Source: Plantago major (lineage: Eukaryota > Streptophyta > Magnoliopsida > Lamiales > Plantaginaceae). From it: a stretch of DNA of 64,000 nucleotides. The notes under the pieces are model-generated. The model did not search any database, had not been told where the DNA came from, and saw only the letters and a list, made by a program, of their open reading frames with translations. Each line of letters starts with the position of its first letter. The first letter of the stretch is position 1. The position numbers and the translations under genes were made by a program. The stretch spans positions 62,237,035 through 62,301,034 of the forward strand of contig CM048844.1 in NCBI GenBank assembly GCA_026545765.1, read 5' to 3'. This document shows positions 12,084-22,376 of the stretch, piece after piece.

Positions 12084-12960
12084 ATGGGTGAAAACAGTAA
12101 AGACAAGGAAACCATCATGCTAGACGACGAACAAGACAAATAACCAATGGATGAGGAATTAGATCCAAATTCTAAAAAGCAATCAGAGTTCAACAACAAG
12201 ACGAATGAAGAAGGTGAAGGCTCAGATATACAATCTATGTTCGGATTTATGAACTATCTGAGGCGATTTTGCCAGAAACAAACATCCGCGGATGGTGTTA
12301 GATCAAGTCCGATGGTTCTTAGTGATGATCAAGCTTTAGAACGGTTTTTAAAATTTCATCCTCCAAAGTTCATGGGTGAACCATATGACCGGAAAGCTGA
12401 ATCCTTCATTGCTGAAATGGAGAACATATTTGACGTCTTAAACTAGAAATCCGGCGGGCACTTCTTTCGGTGGAATTCCCTAATTATGTGGCAGCAGTGG
12501 ATAAGGCACTGCTTGTTGAGGCTGAGATTAAGGAAGTTAGGAAGATTGGCGATAAAGTAAAGTGGAACAAGCCGAGAAATTTTACTGAGTAGAGTAAAAA
12601 ACTCCCAAACCAAGGTCAAGGATCGTCAAAACCTAGCCCGACCAATTTTCCAACTAAGAATCCGTACCAGAATAAACCCGTTGGGATGATTCGTTCAAAT
12701 ACTAGTCCAGGATGTTCCTATTGTGGAAATCCACGTCATACTGAGGCCGTATGCTGGAAGGAGAATGGAAAATGTATAGCATGTGGGAGTGACTAGCATC
12801 GCATTGCAGATTGTCCTAAATGCCAAGATCTGAAACCACATATGGGCAAATCAGGAAAACCAATGAATCCTAATGCTGGAAAACCGAGAGTGCGAGCTAG
12901 AGCTTCTGCGATGGAAGGAGGAGATGAACCAGAACCAACCGATGTAGTGGAAGGAGAAGT
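12084..12960 (+). pseudogene. gag: Chromovirus gag remnant
   Basis: The frame starts at ATG 12084 and has an in-frame TAA at 12138. It then reads through a Gag N-terminal region containing ALERFLKFHPPKFMGEPYD, which is characteristic of plant chromovirus Gag, before stopping at 12444. Downstream in other frames are a basic linker and two zinc knuckles (CSYCGNPRHTEAVC and a second, CIACGS...CPKC, with a stop inside) at about 12715-12825. Much of the central Gag domain is missing between 12444 and 12500. Tekay-like within the chromoviruses is my best guess. Confidence 0.8.
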
Positions 12961-14484
12961 TTAAATCGACAATGAAACTGGTAAGGTTCTTTACGATCCT
13001 GTAGCTACCCACTCTTTTATTTCCATTGCTTATGTGAGTAAATTGCACTTAATTGCTGAAAATCTACCTTATATTTTTCAAGTAAGTTCACCTATGGGTA
13101 TGACTGTTGTTACCAATGCAATCCATAAAAATTACAAGGTTAGAATAAAGGATACTATTTACCTTGCTAGTTTAATAGAACTTCCGATTCAAAAGTATGA
13201 CGTTATACTCGGGATGGATTGGTTGTACTCAAATCATGCCAAGTTAAATTGTTATTCCAAAGAAATAAAGTTGGGCAAGGTTAACTGCAGAGATCCACAA
13301 GGGTTAAATAAAACTCTCGAGAAACCAGTAATGGTTTCAGTCGTTGAGGCCAAACGACTTTTAAAGGAAGGAGCTTCAGCATGTATAACATATTTGATTA
13401 ATCGGTCCAAAGATAAAGCTAAAGTTGAAGAAGTAGAGGTGGTCAAGTAATATCCAGATGTGTTTCCTGAAGAGCTAATTTCCTTACCCCCAGACCGGGA
13501 AATCGAGTTCGTTATCGAGACCGTCCCAGGTGCTACCCCGGTATCTCAAACACCGTATCGAATGGCACCTGCTGAATTAAAAGAGTTAAAGAATCAGTTG
13601 CGGATCTCATGGAAAAGGGGTTTATTAGACCTAGCACATCTCCATGGGGTCCTCCTGTATTGTTTGTTAAAAAAAAGGACGGAACATTGAGAATGAGCAT
13701 TGATTATCGACGTCTCAACAATTTTACGGTAAAAAAAAAATCCCCTCCCTGACATAGATGAGCTTTTTGACCTACTCCAAGGATCTTATGTATTTTCCAA
13801 GTTGTACTTGAGACAGGGGTATTATCAATTGAAAATACGAGAAGAGGATATGCCAAAAATAGCTTTCAATTCCAGGTATGGGCATTTTGAATTTGTTGTT
13901 ATGCCTTTTGGGCTAACAAATGCACCTGCGGCATTCATGGACATGATTCATCGTATCTTCAGGCCATATTTAGATCAATTTGTTGTGATATTCATTGATG
14001 ATAACTTAGTATTTTCAAGAAACAGAAGATCATGCACTTCATTTGAGATTGGTACTACAAATGCTAAAAGAACATAAGTTGTTCGCTAAGTTTAGCAAAT
14101 GTGAATTCTGGTTAGAAAGGGTGACCTTTTTGGGGCATGTAGTATTAGGAGACGGTATAGAAGTGGATCACTCCAAGGTAGAAGCAATTAAAATGTGGAA
14201 ACCTCCCAAGAATGTATCTGAAGTAAGATGTTTTCTGGGTCTTGCTAGATATTACCGTCGTTTCGTACCAAATTTCTCAAAGATTGCAGGGCCACTAACC
14301 CAGTTAAGTCAAAAAGATATTCCATTTGTATGGAACAAAGATTGTGAGATGACCTTGCCAGCTGGCATAGAAGGATTTGTTGTATACACGGATGCCTCAA
14401 ATGAAGGATTGGGACGTGTTTTGATGCAAGCTGGGAAGGTCATCGCATATGCATCCAGAAAATGGAAACCACACGAGCAAAATT
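12961..14484 (+). pseudogene. pol: Chromovirus pol remnant: protease, RT and start of RNase H
   Basis: The protease region has YDPVATHSFIS and ends in VILGMDWL (to about 13230). The linker carries YPDVFPEEL, and the RT fingers region follows. A frame break at a poly-A run near 13728 interrupts RT. RT resumes with [22 protein letters not shown] and FIDDNLVFS (catalytic DD kept, Ile to Asn next to it), then [12 protein letters not shown]. At about 14350 some 45 bp between RT and RNase H are missing in frame (WNKDCEM straight into TLPAGIEGF). RNase H keeps [10 protein letters not shown] and stops at HEQNF where the Copia LTR fragment begins. Integrase and chromodomain are absent. Confidence 0.88.
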
Positions 14485-14940
14485 TCCTCTTTTGCTCAGA
14501 CATCTCTGTCTGCGTAATTAATGCACTGTACTAACTTTTGTCCTGTAGTGTCAACGAAACAATGCAAGCTTTTACTCAGTGACCATAATGCTTCAGAGAC
14601 CTATTGAAATACTTGTCTTCCAAAGACACTTAATTTCTTCAAGATATCTAAGCCATGGTTTCCAAGGAGACACTTCTCCTTAGTCTTCAGCAATCTTGTG
14701 CAGTCTTCTGATCTTAAATGAATGACTTCCTTATGCTGGATGCTTCCTTCTTGGTCTTCTTCAAGGATATAAAAATTACATTCAGAGACCTAACATCCTA
14801 TACAAGATTCGCTTGACTAACATACTCAGTAAGCTTCCTCTTTTACAATGTTCAAGTGAACTAAGAGTACTAGTTACCTTTCTGAGCTATGATACGCCAT
14901 TAGGGTTTACTGATCAAAATCTAAACAGATATTCCTAACA
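14485..14940 (-). repeat. Copia-type LTR fragment, minus strand
   Basis: Its right edge, TTCCTAACA, gives a TGTTAGGAATATC start on the minus strand, a typical LTR 5' end. About 400 bp in, it shares a block with 8005-8065 in inverted orientation (ACAGGACAAA, ATGTCTG, CAAAAG). It interrupts the chromovirus RNase H on the left and abuts element D gag on the right. The LTR is incomplete at its left side. Confidence 0.7.
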
Positions 14941-14944
14941 CCCA

Positions 14945-15184
14945 ATGCACTCTTATGCACTGTTTGACAAGGTCAACAACTTTTATAAGGGAACTGACTC
15001 TATCAGCCAAGCAGTTATTGACGGGGCGTGTCAAGGAAACATGTTGGATGTACCCCCCAGAAGGATTTGGGAGGTATGTGAGAACCTCAGCAAAAAATCC
15101 ATGCAAAAGGGACGAGGAAGAAATACTCGGTCTAATGCAGTTCGTGTTGTCGAGGAGGTTCCGTGGAAAATGATCCTGAAAAGG
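14945..15184 (+). pseudogene. gag: Element D gag, segment 1 (end of Gag core)
   Basis: The translated part includes FYKGTDSISQAVIDGACQGN and RRIWEVCENLSKK. This matches the part of Athila-type Gag where a 'FY-G...' helix precedes an Ala/Gly-rich turn (compare VFYYGLDRMHQIMIDLACGG in element G). The 5' part of gag is absent, replaced by the Copia LTR fragment. The frame runs without a stop to 15184, where element C begins. It continues in phase at 29859. Confidence 0.8.
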
Positions 15185-15925
15185 TGATGACTCGATATTT
15201 TAACGACTCATTTAGTGCCTTTTTTCGTATTTTGTTGTGTCTTTTAGCCTTTATTTAATGTTTTTTGTTCTGTGTCACGTTTGGGTTTTTTGTGTATTTT
15301 TAGGTGTCTTAGCGTCATTGGCAAGGAAATGGAGGACCAAAGTGCAAAGAAGACTTCAAAACCTTCTAGAAGCACCACTAGGCCAAGTTATTGGGCCACT
15401 ACTCCAAGAGAGGTGACATGGATGTTGGAAAGTGGAGAGAATGGAGAAAATGGGAAAAATGGAGTTCCCGGAGACAAGGCTAACCGCGGTGAGCCCCACA
15501 TCCAAACGGGCTCACCGCGGTACAACGAAGAAGAAAACAAGGCAGGAAGTCCAGACCGTGGTGAGGAGGATTCCCCAAAGAGCCTCACCGCGGTGAGCTC
15601 TGTTTGACATAATCAACCCACGTTTTTCTGGCAGTTTTTCCCATTATTTCTAGTTTCTTCTTCCTTGGTCTTATAAATAGACCACTTGTATCAGTCATTA
15701 GGATATATCTTCATTACTTCTACTTTCATAGTTTTCAATTCCAAGCATTGTAAACACTTAGAGATTTCAACCTCTCTTTTAATTCGAAGAAGCATTATTG
15801 ATCTTTCTGACGATCGCAGGGACCAATTGGTGCCCAGGTATTCAATAGTACGAGTTAGACGGTTGCTGTTAATAACTTGTATTGTGACATATTGATATCT
15901 GATCGTTGAATGCATGCTTGATCGT
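15185..15925 (+). repeat. Element C 5' LTR, first part
   Basis: Aligns with the first 740 bp of 28662-29853. It carries inverted repeats of the CTCACCGCGGTGAG type at 15483-15520 (arms ACCGCGGTGAGCCC and GGGCTCACCGCGGT around a 10-nt loop) and 15555-15600. A good TATA box (TTATAAATAG) follows at 15671-15680, so the palindromes lie upstream of the likely promoter, in U3. The break at 15925 falls in GATCGT, where B inserted. Confidence 0.93.
15671..15680 (+). promoter_or_regulatory. Probable TATA box of element C 5' LTR
   Basis: TTATAAATAG lies about 490 bp into the LTR and is conserved in the 3' LTR (about 29161-29170). It sits about 70-190 bp downstream of the palindromes. Transcription would start some 30 bp further on; the exact start is not visible. 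Confidence 0.6.
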
Positions 15926-17244
15926 TGATGAGACAATATTCTAACGTCTCATTTGGTCCTTTTTAGCTGTCCTTGTGAGTCTTTGTATTTAGTTTTATAG
16001 TATTTTTAGCTCACTTTTACGCTTTGGTGTTTTGTTTACATTTTGTCGGAATCGATGTCTTTTGAACTAAATGAGGATGAGCTATTTAGCATAGCTCGCC
16101 ACGGCGAGGGATTCGGTCCGCCGCGGCAAAATTTTACGAGCTTGGACTTGGGAATTGCAGGAAGGCTCGCCGCGGCGAGGAAATCAGTCCGCCGCAGCGA
16201 GATTTTGCGAATGGAGCCTCTGATTTGAAGATTGAATCTCGCCGCGGTGAAATTATGCGAGGCTATATATATTGCGATAAAGAAGGCTCGCCGCGGCGAG
16301 GAAATCAGTCTGCCGCAGCGATATTTTGTGAATGGCTCCCCTTTTTTGAAGGAAGACGCTCGCCGCGGCGAGGGATTCAATCCGCCGCGGTGAGAATTTG
16401 CGAGCTGGATATATAATCGACAAAAGGAAGCTCGCCGCGGCGAAGCAATTGGCCCGCCGCGGTGAGACGCGCAGACTCAAAATTTGTTTTTCTTATTAGT
16501 TTAGAATTTATTTTTCTTGAGATGTACTTCTTTTAACATTGAGACATCTTTGGAGCTTGGTTATTCATTGATTTTACTCATCAGGATTATTGGTATTGAT
16601 TTCTCTATTGCTTTCTTCTTGCAATTCATTCTTTATCTTTATCGATTGAATTGTATGTTATTGCATGCGAGTTTCGTATGATTATTACCATGAATCAGAT
16701 GCAATTATCTAATATGAGTAGCTAAACACCTTTGAATACAGTAGTATGTGAAGGTTAAGCATATTCGTTCTACGGTTTATCAAATCACTCATATAGGTTA
16801 GTCTCGTATAAAATCTTCGTAAAAACCTTCAATTCGATAAGTCTGTATTAAATTCTCTAAATTGTTCATGTTTAAGGATCGCGAATTGATGACTCACGAT
16901 TTCTCTAGTATAATATATTCTAAGAACAATTGGTTGAATCGAATTGATTGATTTACTATACAACAAACGTGTGACAAATATGAGTGTTATCCCCAGTTTG
17001 AATTAGCATAATTGGATCTTGCTACTGTATTCATCTTTCTCTCATTGTTGATCATAATCTTAGCTTTAATTAATCTAGTTAGAAAAATGCAAAAACCATC
17101 AATCAATCACATCGGCAAGTATCTGTCTACTCTCACTGCTACATAGCTAGATTAATTCCTGAGAGATCGATCACGAGTTAGGCTTTGGTCTGCAACTACA
17201 GCTTAATCTCTAATTGCGTTTTAGAGTATAATTTGAGCTCATCA
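15926..17244 (+). repeat. Element B 5' LTR (1,319 bp)
   Basis: Bounded by TGATGAGAC and GCTCATCA. Relative to the 3' LTR it lacks two direct-repeat-flanked segments: about 37 bp after TTTTAAC (near 16538) and 13 bp between GTTTC copies (near 16675). It contains the palindrome array 16094-16467. Confidence 0.96.
16094..16467 (+). repeat. Palindrome array in B 5' LTR (about 72-bp units)
   Basis: Six units start at 16094, 16165, 16237, 16286, 16358 and 16430. Spacing is 71-72 bp except unit 3 (49 bp). A full unit has a CTCGCCGCGGCGAG palindrome, about ten bases, a second CGCCGCGG-type palindrome, then AAATTTTGCGA-like sequence and a variable AT-rich tail. Unit 3 has only one palindrome. TATA-like runs occur in tails at about 16264 and 16410. 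Confidence 0.95.
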
Positions 17245-17248
17245 AAAT

Positions 17249-17267
17249 TGGCGCCGCTGCAGGGGAA
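17249..17267 (+). promoter_or_regulatory. Element B primer-binding site
   Basis: TGGCGCCGCTGCAGGGGAA lies four bases after the LTR end. It is nearly identical to the sites of G and E and of the tRNA-Asp type (from memory). Confidence 0.9.
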
Positions 17268-17376
17268 TTAATCCCTATTGTAGCGCTGAGAGCCGGTGGT
17301 TACTTATCGTGATTTCATTTTACTTGGACTAACAGAAACTAAGCATTTGTTGGGTTACTGTTGTTGAGATCCGAGA

Positions 17377-19188
17377 ATGGAGTCCTTTTCCAGCTACTAC
17401 GCACCCTCTGCAAGGGTAGTTGGACCTGCTATTGTGATCGACGAAGAATCAAAGAAATATGAACTGGAAAGTGATTTGAGGCATACACTACCTGTATTTT
17501 TCGGAAACCCTGAGGAGGATTCCTCCGTTCATCCAAAGATTTTGAATATGCAGTTGGCAATTTATCCAAACAAGGGTTGGAGGAAGAACAGGTTAAGTGT
17601 GTGTTATTTCCCCTTGTGATGAAGGGTAATGCCAAGGATTGGTTATGGAGAATTGCCCCAGGATCGCTTACTTCTTGGAAGGATATTCTAAGGGCCTTCT
17701 ACAAAAGGTTCTTCCTACACTTAAAGACAATGAAGCTTCAAAGAGAAATATCTGAGTTTAGTCAGCAAAAAGGGGAACGTTTTGATTTTGCGTGAGAAAG
17801 ATACCTTGGAATGATAAGATCATGCCCACACCATGGATTTTCTGAGCAGGTACTTATGAGCACCTTCTATGAAGGATTGAATGTAGAACACCAGTCTACA
17901 CCAGACTGTGGCAGAAGTGAGTGGTGGTGGTATTTTGAATAAGACACCTGTGGAGATGAGGATGGTTTTTGAAGACATGGCAACCCGTGCATTAATCTTG
18001 GGAGATAAAAGGAATCCTATCGAGATCGAGGAGCCTTAACTGTTATATGCTGAAGATATTGATTGGATTACCAATGAATTGCGACAGAGTGCAGGGGGGC
18101 AAGCTCCGGAAATGGTGAATAGTGCAAATATTTTAGCAAAGAGCAGCTCATTTAGCGAAAGCACATTGGTAGCTTTAATTGCCCATGATGAAAAATTTAT
18201 GCAAGTTGTTATGAAGGGGCAAGAGAGAACAGGACAGCAAATTGAAGGGATGATGAGCAGAATAGAGGACTTAGAAGATAGTTTGGCTAACTTCGTAGAA
18301 GGTCTAGAATTTGGGGGCGAAGACGAATTGGAAGAAGAGATTCAAGCAACTACAGTACTGCGTAGTGGTAAGATTGTTGAGAAGCCAGATATAATGACTG
18401 AACCGGAAACTCCACCTACACCAGCAGTCGACGTTACTTAGGAGGAAGCTGAGGAGATTATTGAGGACCCAAGTAGCAGCGTTGAGGTTCTACATAAATC
18501 TAATAACCCCTTCCGCCCCCCAGGACCACCAGTTTCCAAGCTATTACGATAACCTGGGAGAGTTAAGAAGCCAAAAGACGACAGTAAGTTCAAATCTATT
18601 CTGGCAATGCTTTCGAAAGTTAACGTGAACATGCCACTGCTGGAGCTTATTGATAATGTCCCCTCATATGCTAAGTTCTTCAAGGACCTAAATGCTAATA
18701 ACAAGAAGCTTTCGTCTACCGAAAAGCTGATTCTTCCAGAAACAACAAATTCTGTGATCGGATTACCAGTGAAACAACAAGACCCAGGGAGTTTCGTGAT
18801 TGATATACAAATGGAGAATGGGAAGGTAGCAAAAGGTATACTCAAGTTGGGAGCAAGCATTAATCTTATTACACATGACCTTTATCAGGAGCTCGGCTTG
18901 GGGAAGTTGGAACCAGTGAATATGACTTTGCAGATGGCTGATTGTAGTATCCAGCGATCACTTGGTATTATTTGGGATGCTTTGGTCAAGGTTGACACGT
19001 AGTTGGTACCAGCAGATTTTGTAGTTCTACCTCCCAGCAATGCAGCAACTAGCAGTAGAAACCATGTGATTTTGCTAGGAAGACCATTCATGAAAACTGT
19101 CAAACTTCAAGTCGATGTTGCAGAAGGAAAAATAGCGATGGATATTGGAGGCAATCGAATCAGCAAGGATTGTGAAACTGTTAGGTAA
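17377..19188 (+). pseudogene. gag: Element B gag-protease, disrupted
   Basis: Gag starts MESFSSYYAPSA at 17377 after a 110-bp leader. The core (VMKGNAKDWLW, then a FYEGLN-type motif at about 17865) is spread over three frames, with stops near 17617, 17793 and 18038. From 18079 the frame is open for 120 codons: a helical region, an acidic stretch and the conserved ATTVLRSGKI motif. After a TAG at 18439 come a proline-rich linker (RPPGPP) and the protease from about 18600. The protease site reads LKLGAS: the catalytic Asp of DLGAS is replaced by Lys. A TAG at about 19000 precedes the last protease part (ILLGRPF, to 19188). The product would be inactive. Confidence 0.9.
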
Positions 19189-19317
19189 CTCTAATGCCTA
19201 TTCTGTTACAATTGTGAAACTGAACATGAGATTGCCAATGATTTTCATTGCATCATTGATGACTGTGTATATACTACTTTACTTGATGACATTACTATCG
19301 ATAAGTTAGAGGCCTCT

Positions 19318-22300
19318 TTGACACTAGATCCTTATAGGGGAATTCTGAGTGAGGAAATTCATGAGCTAACCTGTGCTTTAGATTCAGCTGAAACTGAACC
19401 GGCAGGTGAATTCGATCTCCCTAGTGAACCATTAGGTGACATCGACTCCTTCAGTAGCAATACTGGAGAAATCGAACCCCCTAGGCCTGACCTTAAGGAA
19501 ATCCCATCCCACCTTAAGTATGCTTTCCTTGGTGAAAATCGGTCCAAACCTGTGATAATCTCTTCGAAATTACAGAAGGAAGAAGAGAACCAACTTGTTG
19601 AGCTTCTTAAGGAGAATTCTGCGGCCATAGGATGGGGAATTGGAGACATTAAGGGTATTAGCGCAACCCGTTGCACACACAGGATAAGTTTTGAAGATGA
19701 TGCTAAACCTGTTAGGCAACCCCAGTGCAGGCTCAATCCTGTCATGCAAGATGTAGTGAAAACTGAGATCCTTAAGATGCTTGAGCACGACATAATTTAC
19801 CCAATAGCTGATAGTAGATGGGTGAGTCTTGTGCATGTAGTTCCTAAGAAGTCGGGGGTTACTGTCGAAACAAATGAGATGGGCATAGAGGTCCCGGTAA
19901 GGAAAACCACTGTGTGGCGTGATTGACTACAGGAAACTAAACGCAGCCATTAAGAAAGACCACTTCCCTCTGCCATTCATTGATGAGATGCTTAACCGCC
20001 TTGCTGGGCGAGAGTTCTATTATTTTTTGGATGGTCTTTCAGGTTTCTACCAAATACCCATTGCTCAGGAGGATCAAGAGAAGACGACATTTACTTGTCC
20101 CTATGGGACTTTTGCCTATCGCAGAATGCCTTTCGGACTGTGCAACCCTCCTGCTACTTTTCAAAGATGCATGCTTTCTATATTTTCTGACATGTTGCAG
20201 GATTTTATAGAGGTCTTCATGGATGACTTCTCTCTTTTTGGAGATTCTTTTGCTGATTGCTTACATAAACTTGATAAAGTGCTTAAACGCTGCATTGAGT
20301 GTAACTTAACTCTTAGCTGGGACAAAAGTCACTTTATGGTTAGAGAAGGAATTGTCTTAGGGCATGTAGTCTCAAAACGTGGGATAGAAGTTGATATAGC
20401 AAAGCTTGATGTGATTGTTAAACTTCCCCCTCCCACTTGTGTGAAAGAGCTGCAATCTTTTCTTGGGCATGCTGGTTTTCATAGGAGATTCATTAAGGAT
20501 TATTCTAAAATTGCTAAGTGTTTGAGCAACTTGCTTATAAAAGATGTGCCTTTTGTTTTCAATGATAAATGCATGCAGGCCTTTAACATCTTGAAAGAAC
20601 AGCTTGTTTCCGCTCCCATTGTTGTTGCCCCTAACTGGTCCTTACCCTTTGAGATTATGTGCGATGCTTCTGATTTCGCTTTAAGTGCTGTTTTAGGACA
20701 AAGGGTAAATGGACACTTTCATATGATTTACTATGCCAGCAAGACACTTAATCCTGCGCAGGTTAACTACACCGCAACTGAGAAAGAATTCCTAGCTGTT
20801 CTTTTCGCTTTGGATAAATTCCGTTCGTATCTGAAAGGGTTCAAAGTGATCATCCACATGGATCACGCTGCGATCCGCCACCTCATGGCCAAGAGTGATT
20901 CTAAGTCGCGCCTCATTCGGTGGGTTTTGATGTTATAGGAGTTCGATTGTGAAATAGTTGATAAGTGTGGTAAAGATAATCTTGTTGTTGACCATTTATC
21001 TAGGCTTGATCCTAAGACAATCTCCCCTTCCCCCCTATTCCCGATGAACTACCTGATGAGCACCTATTCTCTGTTAGCTTAGAGCCTTGGTTTGCAGATA
21101 TTGTGAATTTTCTTGTTGCAGGTGTTTTCCCCGCTAACATGTCTTTGCAGGAAAGAAGGAACTTTGCGCTCCGAACCAATGGCTACTTTTGGGATGACCC
21201 CCACCTTTTCAAGGAGGGAGCTGATGGCATCCTACGGCGCTGTATTCTAGAGAGTGAAGTAGGCAGTGTTCTCACCTTTTGTCATACCATGCAGTGTGGA
21301 GGGCACTACAGCGGGAAGAAAACCGCTCTGAAGGTTCTTCAATCAGGTTTCTTTTGGCCCTCTCTGTTTAAAGATGCTCATAAGTTTTGTGCTAGTTGTG
21401 ATGCATGTCAGCGTAGTGGTAACATTAGCAAGCGTAATGAGATGCCTTTGAATAGCAATCTTGTGGTAGAACCCTTTGATGTGTGGGGTGTTGACTTTAT
21501 GGGACCCTTTCCCAAAAGTAATGGTAATGAATATATTCTTGTTGCTGTGTACTATGTGACTAAGTGGGTGGAGGCTATTGCCACCTGAACAAATGATTCC
21601 AAAGTTGTGCTCTCTTTCTTGTCCAAGAATATTTTCAACAAGTTTGGTACACCTAGAGCAATCATTAGCGATGGCGGATCTCATTTTAACCATTGATTTG
21701 TGAACCTGCTTGTGAAGTATGGAGTGCAACACCGTGTCGCAACTGCATACCATCCACAAACTTCTGGTCAAGTGGAAGTCAACAATAGGCAAATCAAGAG
21801 TATTCTCACAAGGGTCGTAAAACCAAATCATATGGATTGGTCAACCAAGCTAGATGATGCACTGTGGGCTTATAGAACTTGTTACAAGACTGTTATTGGT
21901 ATAACCCCCTACCAGTTGGTTTATGTCAAAGCTTGTCATCTTCCCGTGGAGTTGGAGCACAAAGCGGCATGGGCCACCAAGGAGTTAAATCTCGATATGC
22001 AGGCAGCTGGGGAAGAAAGATTGTTGCAGATCTCCGAGCTGGAAGAACTCCGCCACCTTGCCTTTGAGAATGCAAAGATTTATAAGCAGAAGACAAAAGA
22101 GTATCATGATGACAAGGGGATAATCCGCAAGGACTTGCACCCAGGTATGAAAGTTTTGGTTTTTAACTCTCATCTTAAACTGTTTCCAGGAAAGTTGCGT
22201 TCACGTTGGGATGGACCATACACGATAATTCATGTGGCACCGCATGGTGCTGTCTAACTCTTGAATTCCGCTAACGGTTCCACCTTCAAGGTCAATGGGC

Positions 22301-22376
22301 AGCGAGTTAAACCATACTTTCAAGGGTACATTGAGCGGCCGGAAGAAGTGGTCGACCTCTCCGAGTCCAGTACATG
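19318..22376 (+). pseudogene. pol: Element B pol: RT, RNase H and integrase
   Basis: A linker and the RT N-terminus (19318-19926) run into RT proper (19919-20938) after a small frameshift at about 19919. RT keeps FLDGLSG, the FMDD pair and the SFLGH thumb motif. RNase H has [15 protein letters not shown] and an Asp in HMDHAA, so its acidic residues remain. A TAG at 20938 and a frameshift near 21040 separate integrase. Integrase (21103-22257) has the zinc-binding region ending [22 protein letters not shown] and GQVEVNNRQ; in-frame TGA codons lie near 21586 and 21693. The C-terminus reads GMKVLVFNS and [12 protein letters not shown], with a TAA near 22255 and a final TGA at about 22374. These few lesions make it the least damaged pol here. 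Confidence 0.93.

Noticed and set aside
16094..16467. CRISPR-like array of repeats and spacers
   Set aside because: The units are palindromes in an LTR of a plant retroelement with related, not unique, spacers; the genome is eukaryotic.
16036..16480. Overlapping ORFs on both strands in the B LTR (also 23811-24233, 31441-31811, 40194-40388)
   Set aside because: They are by-products of the GC-rich palindrome units, which lack stop codons in several frames; no protein family is recognisable.
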